A stretch of 21,520 nt of DNA from Nitrospira sp. (GTDB lineage: Bacteria; Nitrospirota; Nitrospiria; Nitrospirales; Nitrospiraceae): the NCBI GenBank assembly GCA_025363325.1, contig JANYEF010000120.1, positions 1 to 21,520 of the forward strand, given 5' to 3'. The notes beneath the pieces were generated by a model, which was given only the letters and a program-made list of their open reading frames with translations, searched no databases and was not told the DNA's origin. Below, one piece after another: positions 7,281 to 15,257 of this stretch. Both the position numbers and the translations under genes were made by a program. How positions within the stretch are numbered: the first letter of the stretch is position 1; every line of letters begins with the position of its first letter.

Positions 7281-7630
7281 TGAAAAAGCTCTTTCTGATG
7301 CTCGTATTCTTGTGCTTCATCGGCGCGGCCTATCTGCTCATTGCCTTCAACTACAGCTATTCCGACGGCAGTCGAGCCGGCTACATTCAGAAATTTTCCA
7401 ACAAAGGGTGGGTCTGCAAGACCCACGAGGGCGAGTTGGCGATGACCACCGTGCCAGGGCTCGCGCCAGTACTCTGGCAGTTCACCGTCGGGGATGACAA
7501 AGTCGCGTCACAGCTCACGCAAGCGATGGGGAAACGGCTGGTGCTTCACTATAAAGAGCACCGGTACCTGCCGACGACCTGCTTCGGAGAGACCGCCTAC
7601 TTCGTTGATCGGGTTGAGGTCACTGAATAA
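7280..7630 (+). CDS. Small single-pass membrane or exported protein, conserved hypothetical, coupled to leuD
   Basis: 116 residues from the ATG at 7280, which overlaps the leuD stop by one base; a GTG at 7277 is the alternative. The N-terminus MKKLFLMLVFLCFIGAAYLLIAF is a strong hydrophobic segment, either an uncleaved anchor or a signal peptide. The rest is soluble and would lie outside the cytoplasm. It contains a conserved-looking core SDGSRAGYIQKFSNKGWVCKT followed by HEGELAM near residues 28-54, and two further cysteines. I recall similar short proteins with an SDG-x-R-x-G-x3-K-x-S-x-KG pattern annotated only as hypothetical. The overlap with leuD implies co-expression but gives no functional link to leucine synthesis. 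Confidence 0.8.
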   Translation: MKKLFLMLVFLCFIGAAYLLIAFNYSYSDGSRAGYIQKFSNKGWVCKTHEGELAMTTVPGLAPVLWQFTVGDDKVASQLTQAMGKRLVLHYKEHRYLPTTCFGETAYFVDRVEVTE

Positions 7631-7710
7631 ATTCCCGCCTCTCTCGACTCCAGCCCAAAATTTCCCGCTGAAAGCAGCGCGACAGAACAACTTCGATAAG
7701 ACAACCGACA

Positions 7711-8280
7711 TTACTGATCCCCATTCATGCCACCTCGCACACACCAGAATTGGACACTGTGGGCCCAGTTGATGAAGGTCGCGCCGCCGCCCAAGCCGAA
7801 ATGCACGCCCCACGAGCCCCCGGGATCCTCATCAATCCTCGCCGCCGTCCAATAGACGTTTGACCGGACAGCCAGAAACGGATGGCCCGGTGGCAGGGTC
7901 GGACCCGGAGGGGCCACGGAGGGATCCACCAGACTGCTCAACTCTGGCATGGACGGCAGCCGCCAGCCTTTCTGGCCTCCGACAGTTTTCTCGATACAGG
8001 TGCGGCGGGCCACGCTCCACCTGGCAGTCGTCGTCTGCGGAGACCTCTCCCAGACCAAGCCGGTTTCTTTATCCAACACCGCATCGCTGTGGAAGGCCGG
8101 CAGGATGACGAACCGTTGCGCTGCCGGCAGAGCGTTGTCCAAGGTTTTGGTGACGCCGGACAGATCGGTCGGTACTCCTTGTGCGCCCACAGCTGCGTCT
8201 GTACTGCCATAGCCTGCCACAAGCAGCCCGCCAAGCACCAGCGCGCCCATCGTGACGGTGAGAAACCGTCGCCTCTTCAT
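7711..8280 (-). CDS. Exported DUF1566 (Lcl C-terminal domain) protein
   Basis: 189 residues from the ATG at 8280. The GTG three bases upstream is in frame, but GGGAGGGAG fits the ATG better. A twin-basic start (MKRRRFLTVTMGALVLGGLLVAG) is a typical export signal; it lacks a proper RR-x-FLK Tat motif, so the route is uncertain. The mature part has the DUF1566 pattern: VLDKETGLVWERSP, ARWSVARRTC, GQKGWRLPSMPELSSLVDP and a C-terminal NVYWTAARID with FWCVRGG. This is a lectin-like beta fold often found in secreted or surface proteins. Function is unknown. It runs in the same direction as corA upstream, with only 19 nt between them, so they may be cotranscribed. Confidence 0.87.
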   Translation of the reverse strand: MKRRRFLTVTMGALVLGGLLVAGYGSTDAAVGAQGVPTDLSGVTKTLDNALPAAQRFVILPAFHSDAVLDKETGLVWERSPQTTTARWSVARRTCIEKTVGGQKGWRLPSMPELSSLVDPSVAPPGPTLPPGHPFLAVRSNVYWTAARIDEDPGGSWGVHFGLGGGATFINWAHSVQFWCVRGGMNGDQ

Positions 8281-8299
8281 CACTCCCTCCCAATGCGGG

Positions 8300-9355
8300 T
8301 TAGATCCACTTCTTCCGGTTGAAAAATCCCAGCATGCCGATCGCGATCGCCACCATGACGCCGAGCACTAGCGGGTAGCCCCATTCCCACTTCAGCTCCG
8401 GCATGTGCTCGAAATTCATCCCATAGATACCGACGATGAAGGTCAGCGGCATGAATATCGTCGTAATGATCGTCAGAACCTTCATCACCGCGTTCAGCCG
8501 ATAGCTGATGCTCGACAGATAGATTTCGAGACTGGCTGAGACCATTTCGCGAAGCGTTTCGATAGTATCCACAATCTGAACCACGTGATCGTACACATCG
8601 CGGAAGAACACCTTCGTCGATTCCTGTAAGAATGGGCATTCCGATCGGGAGAGATTGTTCGTCGCTTCACGGAGTGGCCATACCGCCCGCCGCAGAAACA
8701 GCAACTGCCGTTTGAGTGCGTGAATCTGTCGCAGCGTCTCCGGTTTAGGATCGTTGACCACCAGATCTTGCAGCGCTTCGATCTTCTCGCCTAACACCTC
8801 CAAGACAGCGAAGTATTGATCCACAATCGCGTCGACTAGTGCGTAGAGCAGGTAATCGGCCCCGGAATGCCGCAGGCGTCCCTTACCCCCACGAAGATGA
8901 CCCCGCACCGGTGTGAAGACGTCGGTCCCGTTTTCTTGGAAGGACAGCACAAAGCTCCGCCCAAGGACCAGACTCACCTGTTCGACGATGATATCCTGCC
9001 GGTCGGTGACTGACAGCATCTTCATCACCAGGAACAAGCAGGTCTCATAGTCGTCGAGCTTCGGCCTCTGATCGGTATTGGCAATATCTTCAAGGAGCAA
9101 GGGATGGAGCTGAAACTGCTTCCCGAACGATTCCAAAATGTCCATCTTGTGGACGCCACCGACATCCACCCAGGTAACAGACTCATCGGTTGGTGGCGCA
9201 AGCTGATCGAGCGACGGGTCTTGGCGTTCGTCGCAGCGAGTGCCGGCGTAGTTGAAGGCTGTGATCGTGACCTTGTCCGTTTTTTTCTCGCCGATATGGA
9301 CAAGGGTGCCCGGGGGGAGCCCCGTCTTTCTGGATCGTTTCTGGACCAGCTTCAT
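8300..9355 (-). CDS. corA: CorA-family magnesium/cobalt transporter
   Basis: 351 residues, the standard CorA length. The N-terminal alpha/beta cytoplasmic funnel (for example WVDVGGVHKMDILESFG and HPLLLEDIANTDQRPKLDDY) is followed by the long stalk helix and two C-terminal transmembrane helices at about 291-311 and 327-344. The selectivity motif YGMNFEHMPEL is at about 311-321, directly after the first membrane helix. The C-terminus ends in the basic NRKKWI usual for the family. CorA forms pentamers in the inner membrane and conducts Mg2+ (also Co2+ or Ni2+) passively. The gene diverges from the phosphatase at 9508 across a 152-bp region. Confidence 0.96.
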   Translation of the reverse strand: MKLVQKRSRKTGLPPGTLVHIGEKKTDKVTITAFNYAGTRCDERQDPSLDQLAPPTDESVTWVDVGGVHKMDILESFGKQFQLHPLLLEDIANTDQRPKLDDYETCLFLVMKMLSVTDRQDIIVEQVSLVLGRSFVLSFQENGTDVFTPVRGHLRGGKGRLRHSGADYLLYALVDAIVDQYFAVLEVLGEKIEALQDLVVNDPKPETLRQIHALKRQLLFLRRAVWPLREATNNLSRSECPFLQESTKVFFRDVYDHVVQIVDTIETLREMVSASLEIYLSSISYRLNAVMKVLTIITTIFMPLTFIVGIYGMNFEHMPELKWEWGYPLVLGVMVAIAIGMLGFFNRKKWI

Positions 9356-9451
9356 CGGTAGAGACCTCGCAGGACACCCTGCTTGTACGCAGGTTCTCTG
9401 CGATGGTCAAGAGGACCGTCGGCGCGGGTCGCCGGCTGCCGGCTTTCCGCT

Positions 9452-9479
9452 TTGCCAATCCAGCGAGACCTGCTACTCT
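9452..9479 (+). promoter_or_regulatory. Possible promoter for the inositol-monophosphatase-family gene
   Basis: TTGCCA at 9452-9457 (five of six to the -35 consensus) and TACTCT at 9474-9479 (weak -10) are separated by 16 bp, and end 28 nt before the ATG at 9508. Confidence 0.3.
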
Positions 9480-9507
9480 TCCGGTTCATCTCTACGAGGC
9501 ATGCAAC

Positions 9508-10308
9508 ATGGAACAAGAATTGGCAGCGTTGGTCGAAGCGGTCCGGAACGCCGGCGCGAAGGTGCGTGAACTGGTCAGGGTTGGGTTCGAGATACAGACG
9601 AAGCCGGACCGTTCTCCGGTCACCACCGTGGACCACGAGGTCAACCGCATCCTGCATGAGATGCAGCGCCGGGAGTTTCCACAGGATGGATGGCTCTCGG
9701 AGGAGTCCCCCGACGATCCGGCTCGACTCACCCATGCGCGCGTCTGGATAGTGGACCCCATCGACGGCACAAAGGCCTTAGTGAATCGGATGCCGGAGTT
9801 CTGCATTTCTGCCGCCTTGGTCGAACGAGGCGTCCCAGTCGTCGCCGCAATCCTCAATCCCTCGACCGACGAACTCTTCACTGCGGTACGCGGCGGCGGA
9901 CTATCCGTAAACGGCACACGCGTCACCCTCTCACCTCCTCATGAGTTCGAGCCCGTCATTATGGTCGGTGCGTGGGAATTCCGGATCGCCAGATGGTCGA
10001 CCCTCGCCGAGACCACTCCATGCCGCCCCATGTATTCCATCGCCAACGCACTGGCCCTGGTCGCCGCCGGTCGCGTCCAGGCTGCTTTGACCATCGAACC
10101 GGAACACGAATGGGATGTGGCTGCCGGAGTCCTGCTCATTACAGAAAGTGGCGGCGCCATCAGCGACGCGGACGGGAAGCCCTTCGTCTTTAATCAGCCG
10201 ACACCGAAGTTTCGTGGCGTCATCGCTGTGGCTGCCACGTCCGACAAGGACCTGCATGCCAACCTCCAGACCCACGCCGAACAGGCTCGCTCGCAACCCG
10301 AAAGATAG
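9508..10308 (+). CDS. Inositol monophosphatase / CysQ-family phosphatase
   Basis: 266 residues from the ATG at 9508, which has GAGG 8 nt upstream. Lithium-sensitive Mg2+-dependent phosphatase signatures are present: the metal-binding acidic pair WLSEES (E65, E66), WIVDPIDGTKAL (D83, D86, with GT), and EWDVAAGVLLITESGG, where D203 is the third metal ligand. The family acts on inositol phosphates, 3'-phosphoadenosine 5'-phosphate (CysQ) or sugar phosphates. The EFCISAALVERGVPVVAAILNP segment is compatible with the CysQ/HisN branch but does not settle the substrate. It is monocistronic as far as can be seen; 468 bp without a gene follow. Confidence 0.92.
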   Translation: MEQELAALVEAVRNAGAKVRELVRVGFEIQTKPDRSPVTTVDHEVNRILHEMQRREFPQDGWLSEESPDDPARLTHARVWIVDPIDGTKALVNRMPEFCISAALVERGVPVVAAILNPSTDELFTAVRGGGLSVNGTRVTLSPPHEFEPVIMVGAWEFRIARWSTLAETTPCRPMYSIANALALVAAGRVQAALTIEPEHEWDVAAGVLLITESGGAISDADGKPFVFNQPTPKFRGVIAVAATSDKDLHANLQTHAEQARSQPER

Positions 10309-10451
10309 CAAGCCACTCCATGACCATCGCCCTATGAGTCCGCATGTTCATCGCGGTTCTTGGAAAAATCGCACAGGATGGGTTCCTCGTGAGACGACCC
10401 TCGACAAGCTCGGGACGTCTTGAACCCTTCGAAGGGCATATTTCGGTATTC

Positions 10452-10583
10452 GCGCGAGACTCGCGGAACGGGTGAGACAGACGGCGGTTCGAGGTCCGAA
10501 GTTCGAGGTTTTCTGTACTTCGAACCCAGAACTTCGAACTTTGGATCGCGCCTGTCGCGCACGTCTTGCTTGTCTCGCTCACG
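10452..10583. repeat. Fold-back repeat A (9-nt periodic arms)
   Basis: The left arm has 9-nt units GCGAGACTC, GCGGAACGG, GTGAGACAG. The right arm (10546-10583, 38 bp), read on the minus strand, has GCGAGACAA, GCAAGACGT, GCGCGACAG. Between them CCGAAGTTCGAGGTT (10496-10510) pairs with AACTTCGAACTTTGG (10530-10544) with two mismatches. The 38-bp right arm is identical to 20707-20744. Confidence 0.75.
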
Positions 10584-10673
10584 ATTCCATAGCCTCAGCA
10601 TACCCCCACAAGCTTGTTGCCAGTTCCCGCGTCCGATAGGGCTACGAAGGATCGTGCTCCTTTCTGATATTCG

Positions 10674-10701
10674 TTGTGAACGGCGAAAATACATCTATAC
10701 T
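10674..10701 (+). promoter_or_regulatory. Promoter for the GspE/PilB-type ATPase
   Basis: TTGTGA (10674-10679), a 16-bp spacer and TATACT (10696-10701) give a reasonable sigma-70 promoter. It lies about 75 nt upstream of the ATG at 10777 and just after repeat A. Confidence 0.5.
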
Positions 10702-10776
10702 TACCGTTGTGACGACCGGCCAATAGCGCACTGGATCGGACATCGTGCTCTCTCCAGGACCCACGAAATAGGAACC

Positions 10777-12528
10777 ATGCAGAAGTCAGCCCACAAGACC
10801 ATCGAACCACGTGCCTACGACCCCTTGATCCACGAGGGCTTCATCCGCCAGGCGGATCTCGTGAAGGCTGTTCAGGAGTCCATGCAGGGATCGACCGACT
10901 TGGAAGGCCTGCTGATCGAAAAATATCGAATCCCGAAAGCGGCGCTCGGCAAGACACTGAGCACGTTCTTCGACTGCCCCTATATTCCATACGACGCACG
11001 GACCCTGGCTGATCCCCACCTCCTCAATAATCTCAGTCACGACTACCTTCGCAGGCACCACTGGCTCCCGCTGAAGCGCCAGGATGACATCCTGGATGTC
11101 CTGATCGACAACCCCCATGATCTCGATAGAGGACATGACATCCAGCGCTCCTTCCCAGGCCTGACGATACGGTATGCCTTGGGCCTGCGGTGTGACATCG
11201 AGCGGTTTCTCACCGCCACGATCGGAGATACCGACAGTGGGTCCATTGCGGACACGCTGGGCGAGCTGGTCAACGACGCTCACCAAGAGCAGTCTCTGGA
11301 CATCGACTCTGACGGCATTGACGAGAACGATTCCGCGATTGTACGGCTCGCGAATCAGATCATTGTCGAGGCGTACCGTCACGACGCGTCTGACATTCAT
11401 GTCGAGCCGTACTCGGATCGCAAGGAAACAGCCATTCGTTTTCGCGTGGATGGTTCGTGTTCTACCTATATGCGGATTCCCGCGATCTATCGCCGAGCGT
11501 TGGTGTCTCGTATCAAAATTATGTCCAATCTGGATATTTCCGAACGCCGGAAACCGCAGGACGGGAAGATCCGGTTCAAGCTGAACCAGGATAGGGAAAT
11601 CGAACTACGCGTGGCGACCGTGCCGACCGCCGGCAACAATGAAGACATCGTCATGCGGCTGCTCACGGCGAAGGAGCCCCTCCCTCTCGATGCCATGGAG
11701 TTTGCTCCAGCCACGCTCACGGCACTCCTGGACATCGTGGAGAAACCACACGGCATCATCCTGTGCGTGGGCCCCACCGGATCCGGAAAGACGACGACCC
11801 TGCATGCCCTGCTTCGCCATCTCAACACAGACGAACGGAAAATCTGGACGGCGGAAGACCCCATCGAGATCGCCCAGGAAGGCCTCCGGCAGGTGCAGGT
11901 CCATCCCAAAATCGGCTTTACCTTTGCCGCCGCCATGCGGTCGTTCTTACGAGCCGACCCGGATGTCATCATGATCGGTGAAATGCGGGACAAGGAAACT
12001 GCCGATGTGGCCATCGAAGCCTCGCTGACCGGCCACCTGGTCTTGAGCACATTACACACAAATGGGGCGGTCGAGACTGTCGTCCGCCTCCTCGACATGG
12101 GATGCGATTCCTTCAACTTCGCCGATGCCATGCAAGGGGTGCTTGCGCAACGCCTCTGCAAACGGATCTGCGTCAATTGTAAAGAACCGTACCATCCAAC
12201 GGCACAAGAGTACGATAAACTGGTGCATGGGTACGGTAAACAGGCGTGGGAAACGCTCGGAGTGAGCTATCGCGAAGACTTTCAGCTCTATCGAGGGCGA
12301 GGATGTGAAGCCTGCAACCAGACAGGCCTCAAAGGCCGAGTCGCCTTGCACGAGCTCCTAAGGGGATCGGACGAACTGCGAAACCTGATCCAAAACCATG
12401 CCAAAACGACGGAGATGCAGAGCCTGGCCGCAAAGGAAGGGATGATTACACTCGTGCAGGACGGAATTCTGAAAATGCTCGCCGGCCTGACCACGTATGA
12501 ACAAGTCCGGGCCGTCGCCATGAAATAG
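10777..12528 (+). CDS. GspE/PilB-type assembly ATPase (type II secretion / type IV pilus)
   Basis: 583 residues from the ATG at 10777 (AGGA 5 nt upstream). Upstream in-frame sequence to 10420 is repeat DNA and is rejected. Residues about 8-150 form a T2SSE_N/MshEN-like domain (HEGFIRQADLVKAVQES, GLLIEKYRIPKAALGKTLSTFF), a fold that in some relatives binds cyclic di-GMP. The hexameric ATPase core has Walker A GPTGSGKT at 332-339, Walker B region DPDVIMIGEMRD at 394-405 and the His box LTGHLVLSTLHTN just after. A zinc-binding tetracysteine (C465/C468, C510/C513) matches PilB/GspE and separates it from PilT-type retraction ATPases. It would power pilus or pseudopilus extension at the inner membrane. 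No pilC, pilM-Q or gsp genes are adjacent, so the machine it serves is unknown. Confidence 0.94.
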   Translation: MQKSAHKTIEPRAYDPLIHEGFIRQADLVKAVQESMQGSTDLEGLLIEKYRIPKAALGKTLSTFFDCPYIPYDARTLADPHLLNNLSHDYLRRHHWLPLKRQDDILDVLIDNPHDLDRGHDIQRSFPGLTIRYALGLRCDIERFLTATIGDTDSGSIADTLGELVNDAHQEQSLDIDSDGIDENDSAIVRLANQIIVEAYRHDASDIHVEPYSDRKETAIRFRVDGSCSTYMRIPAIYRRALVSRIKIMSNLDISERRKPQDGKIRFKLNQDREIELRVATVPTAGNNEDIVMRLLTAKEPLPLDAMEFAPATLTALLDIVEKPHGIILCVGPTGSGKTTTLHALLRHLNTDERKIWTAEDPIEIAQEGLRQVQVHPKIGFTFAAAMRSFLRADPDVIMIGEMRDKETADVAIEASLTGHLVLSTLHTNGAVETVVRLLDMGCDSFNFADAMQGVLAQRLCKRICVNCKEPYHPTAQEYDKLVHGYGKQAWETLGVSYREDFQLYRGRGCEACNQTGLKGRVALHELLRGSDELRNLIQNHAKTTEMQSLAAKEGMITLVQDGILKMLAGLTTYEQVRAVAMK

Positions 12529-12558
12529 TCGCTCGGATCTCGTTGCGGCCGCATGCGC

Positions 12559-12873
12559 TCAGGTCGGTGACTCCAGCACCTTGACGAACTTCTTCAGCCG
12601 CTCCCCCTCTTCAGGACGAATCTTAATAAACTCAACACCGAACCTCGTCGTGGAAGACCACCGGACCGCGGCCAGTTCAACATGGACCGGTTCTTCTCGC
12701 TCCCGGAGTTGCATCGTCAGCTGTAGATATACTGCAACGCCGGCGACGATTTCCGACGTAATCGCGCAACCCTCCGCAGACACATTTAAGATCGTGCCAC
12801 CGTGGGAAAGCTGGTCCCCACTAAACGACACAGGAAGTTGCACCGCGAAACGGGTATGCTTACGTCCTTCCAT
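12559..12873 (-). CDS. Single-domain PilZ protein
   Basis: 104 residues from the ATG at 12873, with AGGGAG 5 nt upstream. The PilZ signature is present: basic N-terminal RKHTRF (the RxxxR region) followed by NVSAEGCAI (the [D/N]xSxxG motif), then WSSTTRFGVEFI near the C-terminus. PilZ domains bind cyclic di-GMP through these two motifs and transmit the signal by protein contact. The first motif is R-K-H-T-R, consistent with ligand binding. The gene converges on the ATPase gene with 30 bp between stops, so it is a separate transcription unit. A 16-bp palindrome and a TATAGC box lie directly upstream. Confidence 0.88.
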   Translation of the reverse strand: MEGRKHTRFAVQLPVSFSGDQLSHGGTILNVSAEGCAITSEIVAGVAVYLQLTMQLREREEPVHVELAAVRWSSTTRFGVEFIKIRPEEGERLKKFVKVLESPT

Positions 12874-12894
12874 GAGGCTCCCTGCCGATCATCG

Positions 12895-12918
12895 GCTATA
12901 GTGTGAGACGCTTCTCAC
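12895..12918 (-). promoter_or_regulatory. Palindromic operator candidate and -10 box upstream of the PilZ gene
   Basis: GTGAGA-CGCT-TCTCAC at 12903-12918 is a perfect 6-bp inverted repeat. On the minus strand it is followed after two bases by TATAGC (12900-12895), a plausible -10, about 22 nt before the ATG. The palindrome would cover the -35/spacer region, the usual place for a repressor site. Confidence 0.4.
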
Positions 12919-13198
12919 GGTGCCGGTGAAGTATCACTGTGGCTCATAAAGAGCGGTTTTCTTGCCGAGATGAAACGTTCCACTTTTTTTCGTGGGTGCA
13001 TCGTTGGCTCCGATACTGCTGTACCACCAGCGTCTCTCCCCTTCTGAGAAATCTGGCGAGAAGGAAAGAGACATCAATGTGTCGTAGGAGCATGTCGGGC
13101 TTTCAACTCGTACCGCTTCTTCCTATTTACCATTTGGTGAACGGGCAGACAAGCGGTCGAGCGAAATGGGCGCACGGCAGAATGCCTGAGGCCAGCTC
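12919..13198. other. Gene-poor region between the aminotransferase and the PilZ gene, with a strong hairpin
   Basis: No convincing gene is seen; a plus-strand frame at 12939-13202 has no recognisable features. At 13032-13072, GTCTCTCCCCTTCT and AGAAGGAAAGAGAC face each other over a 13-nt loop. In a minus-strand RNA the two imperfect positions become G-U pairs, giving a 14-bp helix, whereas in plus-strand RNA they would be C-A mismatches. No U-tract follows on the minus strand, so it is not a normal terminator. A structured 5' leader of the PilZ mRNA or a small RNA is possible. Confidence 0.35.
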
Positions 13199-14356
13199 CT
13201 AACCAAGTCGCGCAATCCGCCGGCAGGCGTCGTCGATATCGGCATCGATTTTCGCATAGCTGAATCGAATGAACTGTCTCCCGTCAGCCCCGGGAAAGAA
13301 GGCCTCACCTGGAACACCGGCCAAGCCGATCGTCTCAAGGAGAAACATCGCCCGCTCTTTTCCCGTTGTGCCAGGCAGGCGCGACGTGTCGGCCAATACA
13401 TAGTAAGCGCCCTGCGGAATCGACGGCGTCAGGCCGGCCTTCGCCAAGGCCTGGCAGAACCGATCACGCTTCCGTTGATAGTCGCGCGCCAGGTTGCGGT
13501 AGAACGAGTCCGGAAGTTCCTGGATGCCCACCGCCACTCCCGCCTGTAACGGCGTCGGGGCACAGACATAGAGCAGATCATTCATGGCTCCGATTGCCTG
13601 TGCCCACCGCGTTGCTGCGACACTGTAGCCGATTCGCCAGCCGGTCACACTGAACGTTTTTGAATAGCCGCCTATGGTAATCGTACGCTCAGCCATGCCC
13701 GACAGGGTTGCGAGGCTCACATGTGTCCGACCGTCATACAGAAAGTATTCGTAGATTTCGTCGGTGAACACGAACAGATCGTGTTGTTGTGCGATCGCGG
13801 CAATACTCTCCAGTTCTTGCCGGCTGAACACTTTCCCTGATGGATTGCCCGGCGAATTCACAATGATCGCCTTGCTTCGTGGCGTGATCGCGCGCTCGAC
13901 CTCGGCTGCGGGAAAGGTCCAATCGGGAGCCCGCATCTTCACCATCACCGGAATCGCCTCCACCGCCAGCAGCGCGCTAATGTGGTACTGGTAGTAGGGC
14001 TCGAAGAGGATGACCTCGTCGCCGGGATTGAGCAGCGCCAGGCAGGCACAATGAAAGGACCCGGTGGCTCCCGCGCTGACTGTTATGTCTGTTTCAGGAT
14101 CAGCCACGATGCCGTTGTACTGCGCAAGCTTCTTGGCGATCGCCTGCCGCAGTTCTGGCAATCCGTCGAATCGCGAGTAGACATTCTTCCCGTGCTCCAT
14201 CGCCTGCGCCGCGCCTCGAAGCACCACTGGCGGAACCGGCGTGTCGCAAACCCCTTGTGCCATGTTGAGGCCCTTCGCCTGGACACAGGCTTGGGTCATC
14301 GCTCGAATCTCCGAATGGGCCAATGCGGCCATTCGTTGGTTGATGTGCCGTCTCAT
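13199..14356 (-). CDS. PLP-dependent class I/II aminotransferase
   Basis: 385 residues from the ATG at 14356, with AAGGAGG about 10 nt upstream. This is fold-type I aminotransferase in full: NMAQGVCDTPVPP near 31 (substrate loop), SAGATGSFHCACLALLNPGDEVI at 94-116, NSPGNPSGKVFS at 168-178 (N171), FTDEIYEYFLYDG at 197-209 (D199 contacts the PLP ring nitrogen), and SKTFSVTGWRIGY at 232-244 with the PLP lysine K233. The C-terminal QFIRFSYAK contains the carboxylate-binding Arg. The closest subgroup by eye is the aspartate/aromatic or methionine-type class I enzymes. The amino donor and the keto acid cannot be told from sequence alone. Confidence 0.93.
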   Translation of the reverse strand: MRRHINQRMAALAHSEIRAMTQACVQAKGLNMAQGVCDTPVPPVVLRGAAQAMEHGKNVYSRFDGLPELRQAIAKKLAQYNGIVADPETDITVSAGATGSFHCACLALLNPGDEVILFEPYYQYHISALLAVEAIPVMVKMRAPDWTFPAAEVERAITPRSKAIIVNSPGNPSGKVFSRQELESIAAIAQQHDLFVFTDEIYEYFLYDGRTHVSLATLSGMAERTITIGGYSKTFSVTGWRIGYSVAATRWAQAIGAMNDLLYVCAPTPLQAGVAVGIQELPDSFYRNLARDYQRKRDRFCQALAKAGLTPSIPQGAYYVLADTSRLPGTTGKERAMFLLETIGLAGVPGEAFFPGADGRQFIRFSYAKIDADIDDACRRIARLG

Positions 14357-14640
14357 CGTCGCACGCCTCCTTGATCAAAGAGTCTCTCTTGTCGCAGAGC
14401 AGTTCCAGATAGGTCAAGCCATTTTCTACGCAGACCGTGAAAATGTCGGTTCGGACACGATAGCGGATTACGAGGTTTTTGTTCCATACATAAACCAATT
14501 GGCTATACTGCGATCAGACCCTGCTGGCCCCTCTTCCGAGTTACTCCTCTTAGGGAAGGTGGGCCGACAACTCGTCCGGTACAGTCGTGTTATGGTCGAT
14601 GTGTTTCTTCTCTGGGTGATTGAGAGAAAGGACATGATCC
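14357..14640. promoter_or_regulatory. Divergent region between aminotransferase and second PilZ gene
   Basis: Frames crossing this stretch have no recognisable features. TATACT at 14504-14509 on the plus strand is a good -10 candidate for the PilZ gene, with a weak -35 (TTGTTC at 14479-14484, spacer 19). That would leave a leader of about 125 nt before the GTG start. Nothing else stands out. Confidence 0.3.
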
Positions 14641-15009
14641 GTGGCCACGCAGGACCCCAGATCCAGCCGAGCTTCAAGCTCTGACCATGAAGCCGCAATG
14701 GCTGAACGTCGGGGCCGCCGTCTCAGCCTGAGTTGCCGTCTATTCTTTTTTGGAGAGGATGACTTCGAAGGCGAGGCAACGATCCTCGATCTCTCCACGA
14801 ACGGCTGTCAGGCGACGTCCCTTACCGAGGTGCAGGTCGGCATGGTGTTCCGCCTGTCCCTGTTCCTGCACGACCAGAAATGGCCTGTGCGTATTGATGG
14901 GGCCATGGTACGGTGGGTGAAAGGCACAAATTTCGGCCTCGAGTTCACAGAGATGATGCCGGCCCAACGAGAACGAATACGAGGCATTATTATGAAATCC
15001 AAGCTCTAA
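14641..15009 (+). CDS. Single-domain PilZ protein
   Basis: 122 residues from the GTG at 14641, preceded by AAGGA at a workable distance; the in-frame ATG at 14698 (giving 103 residues, MAERRGRRLSLS) is the alternative and would begin exactly at the PilZ domain. Motifs: RRGRRLSLSC (RxxxR region), LDLSTNGCQA (DxSxxG), and WVKGTNFGLEF at the C-terminal strand. Both cyclic di-GMP contact motifs are intact. It is about the same size and layout as the PilZ protein at 12559-12873, and the two may be distant paralogues, although they are in opposite orientation with the aminotransferase between them. Confidence 0.87.
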   Translation: MATQDPRSSRASSSDHEAAMAERRGRRLSLSCRLFFFGEDDFEGEATILDLSTNGCQATSLTEVQVGMVFRLSLFLHDQKWPVRIDGAMVRWVKGTNFGLEFTEMMPAQRERIRGIIMKSKL

Positions 15010-15257
15010 GAAACCGCTCGCCAAGACCTTCCGTCCCTTCCGGCTGCCTCCCCTTTTCTCCACCGCGTTAATGGATGAATCCCCTCGTGCTCTCTCCGGA
15101 TCACGACCCAATCGTTGCCAAAAACATCCACCACACGATGACCCTGATTCCCCTGGCGCCGGCAATGCAGAAGAACTGTTGGAAAAAGATCTAGGGTAAC
15201 CAGTGGCCTGTCTTGTAAGGGTGAGGTCGGACAATTGTGCAGATCGACGTCCTTCCC

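Larger units (their letters stand above)
10309..10776. other. Gene-free 468-bp region between the phosphatase and the ATPase
   Basis: It contains a 12-bp perfect palindrome CCCTTCGAAGGG at 10425-10436, the fold-back repeat A at 10452-10584 and a good promoter at 10674-10701. The ATPase frame is open through much of it up to 10420, but the sequence there is repeat-derived and unlike the family. I treat that extension as non-coding. Confidence 0.6.

Noticed and set aside
10420..10776. N-terminal extension of the ATPase frame
   Set aside because: The added 119 residues are encoded by repeat A and the promoter region and do not resemble the family; the ATG at 10777 has a Shine-Dalgarno and begins just before the N-terminal domain.
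12939..13202. Plus-strand 87-residue frame between PilZ and aminotransferase
   Set aside because: GTG start without a good ribosome binding site, no recognisable motif, and it runs through the hairpin and into the aminotransferase 3' end.
15071..15199. Plus-strand 42-codon frame after the second PilZ gene
   Set aside because: No ribosome binding site, low-complexity Pro/Asp/Gly composition and no recognisable family.
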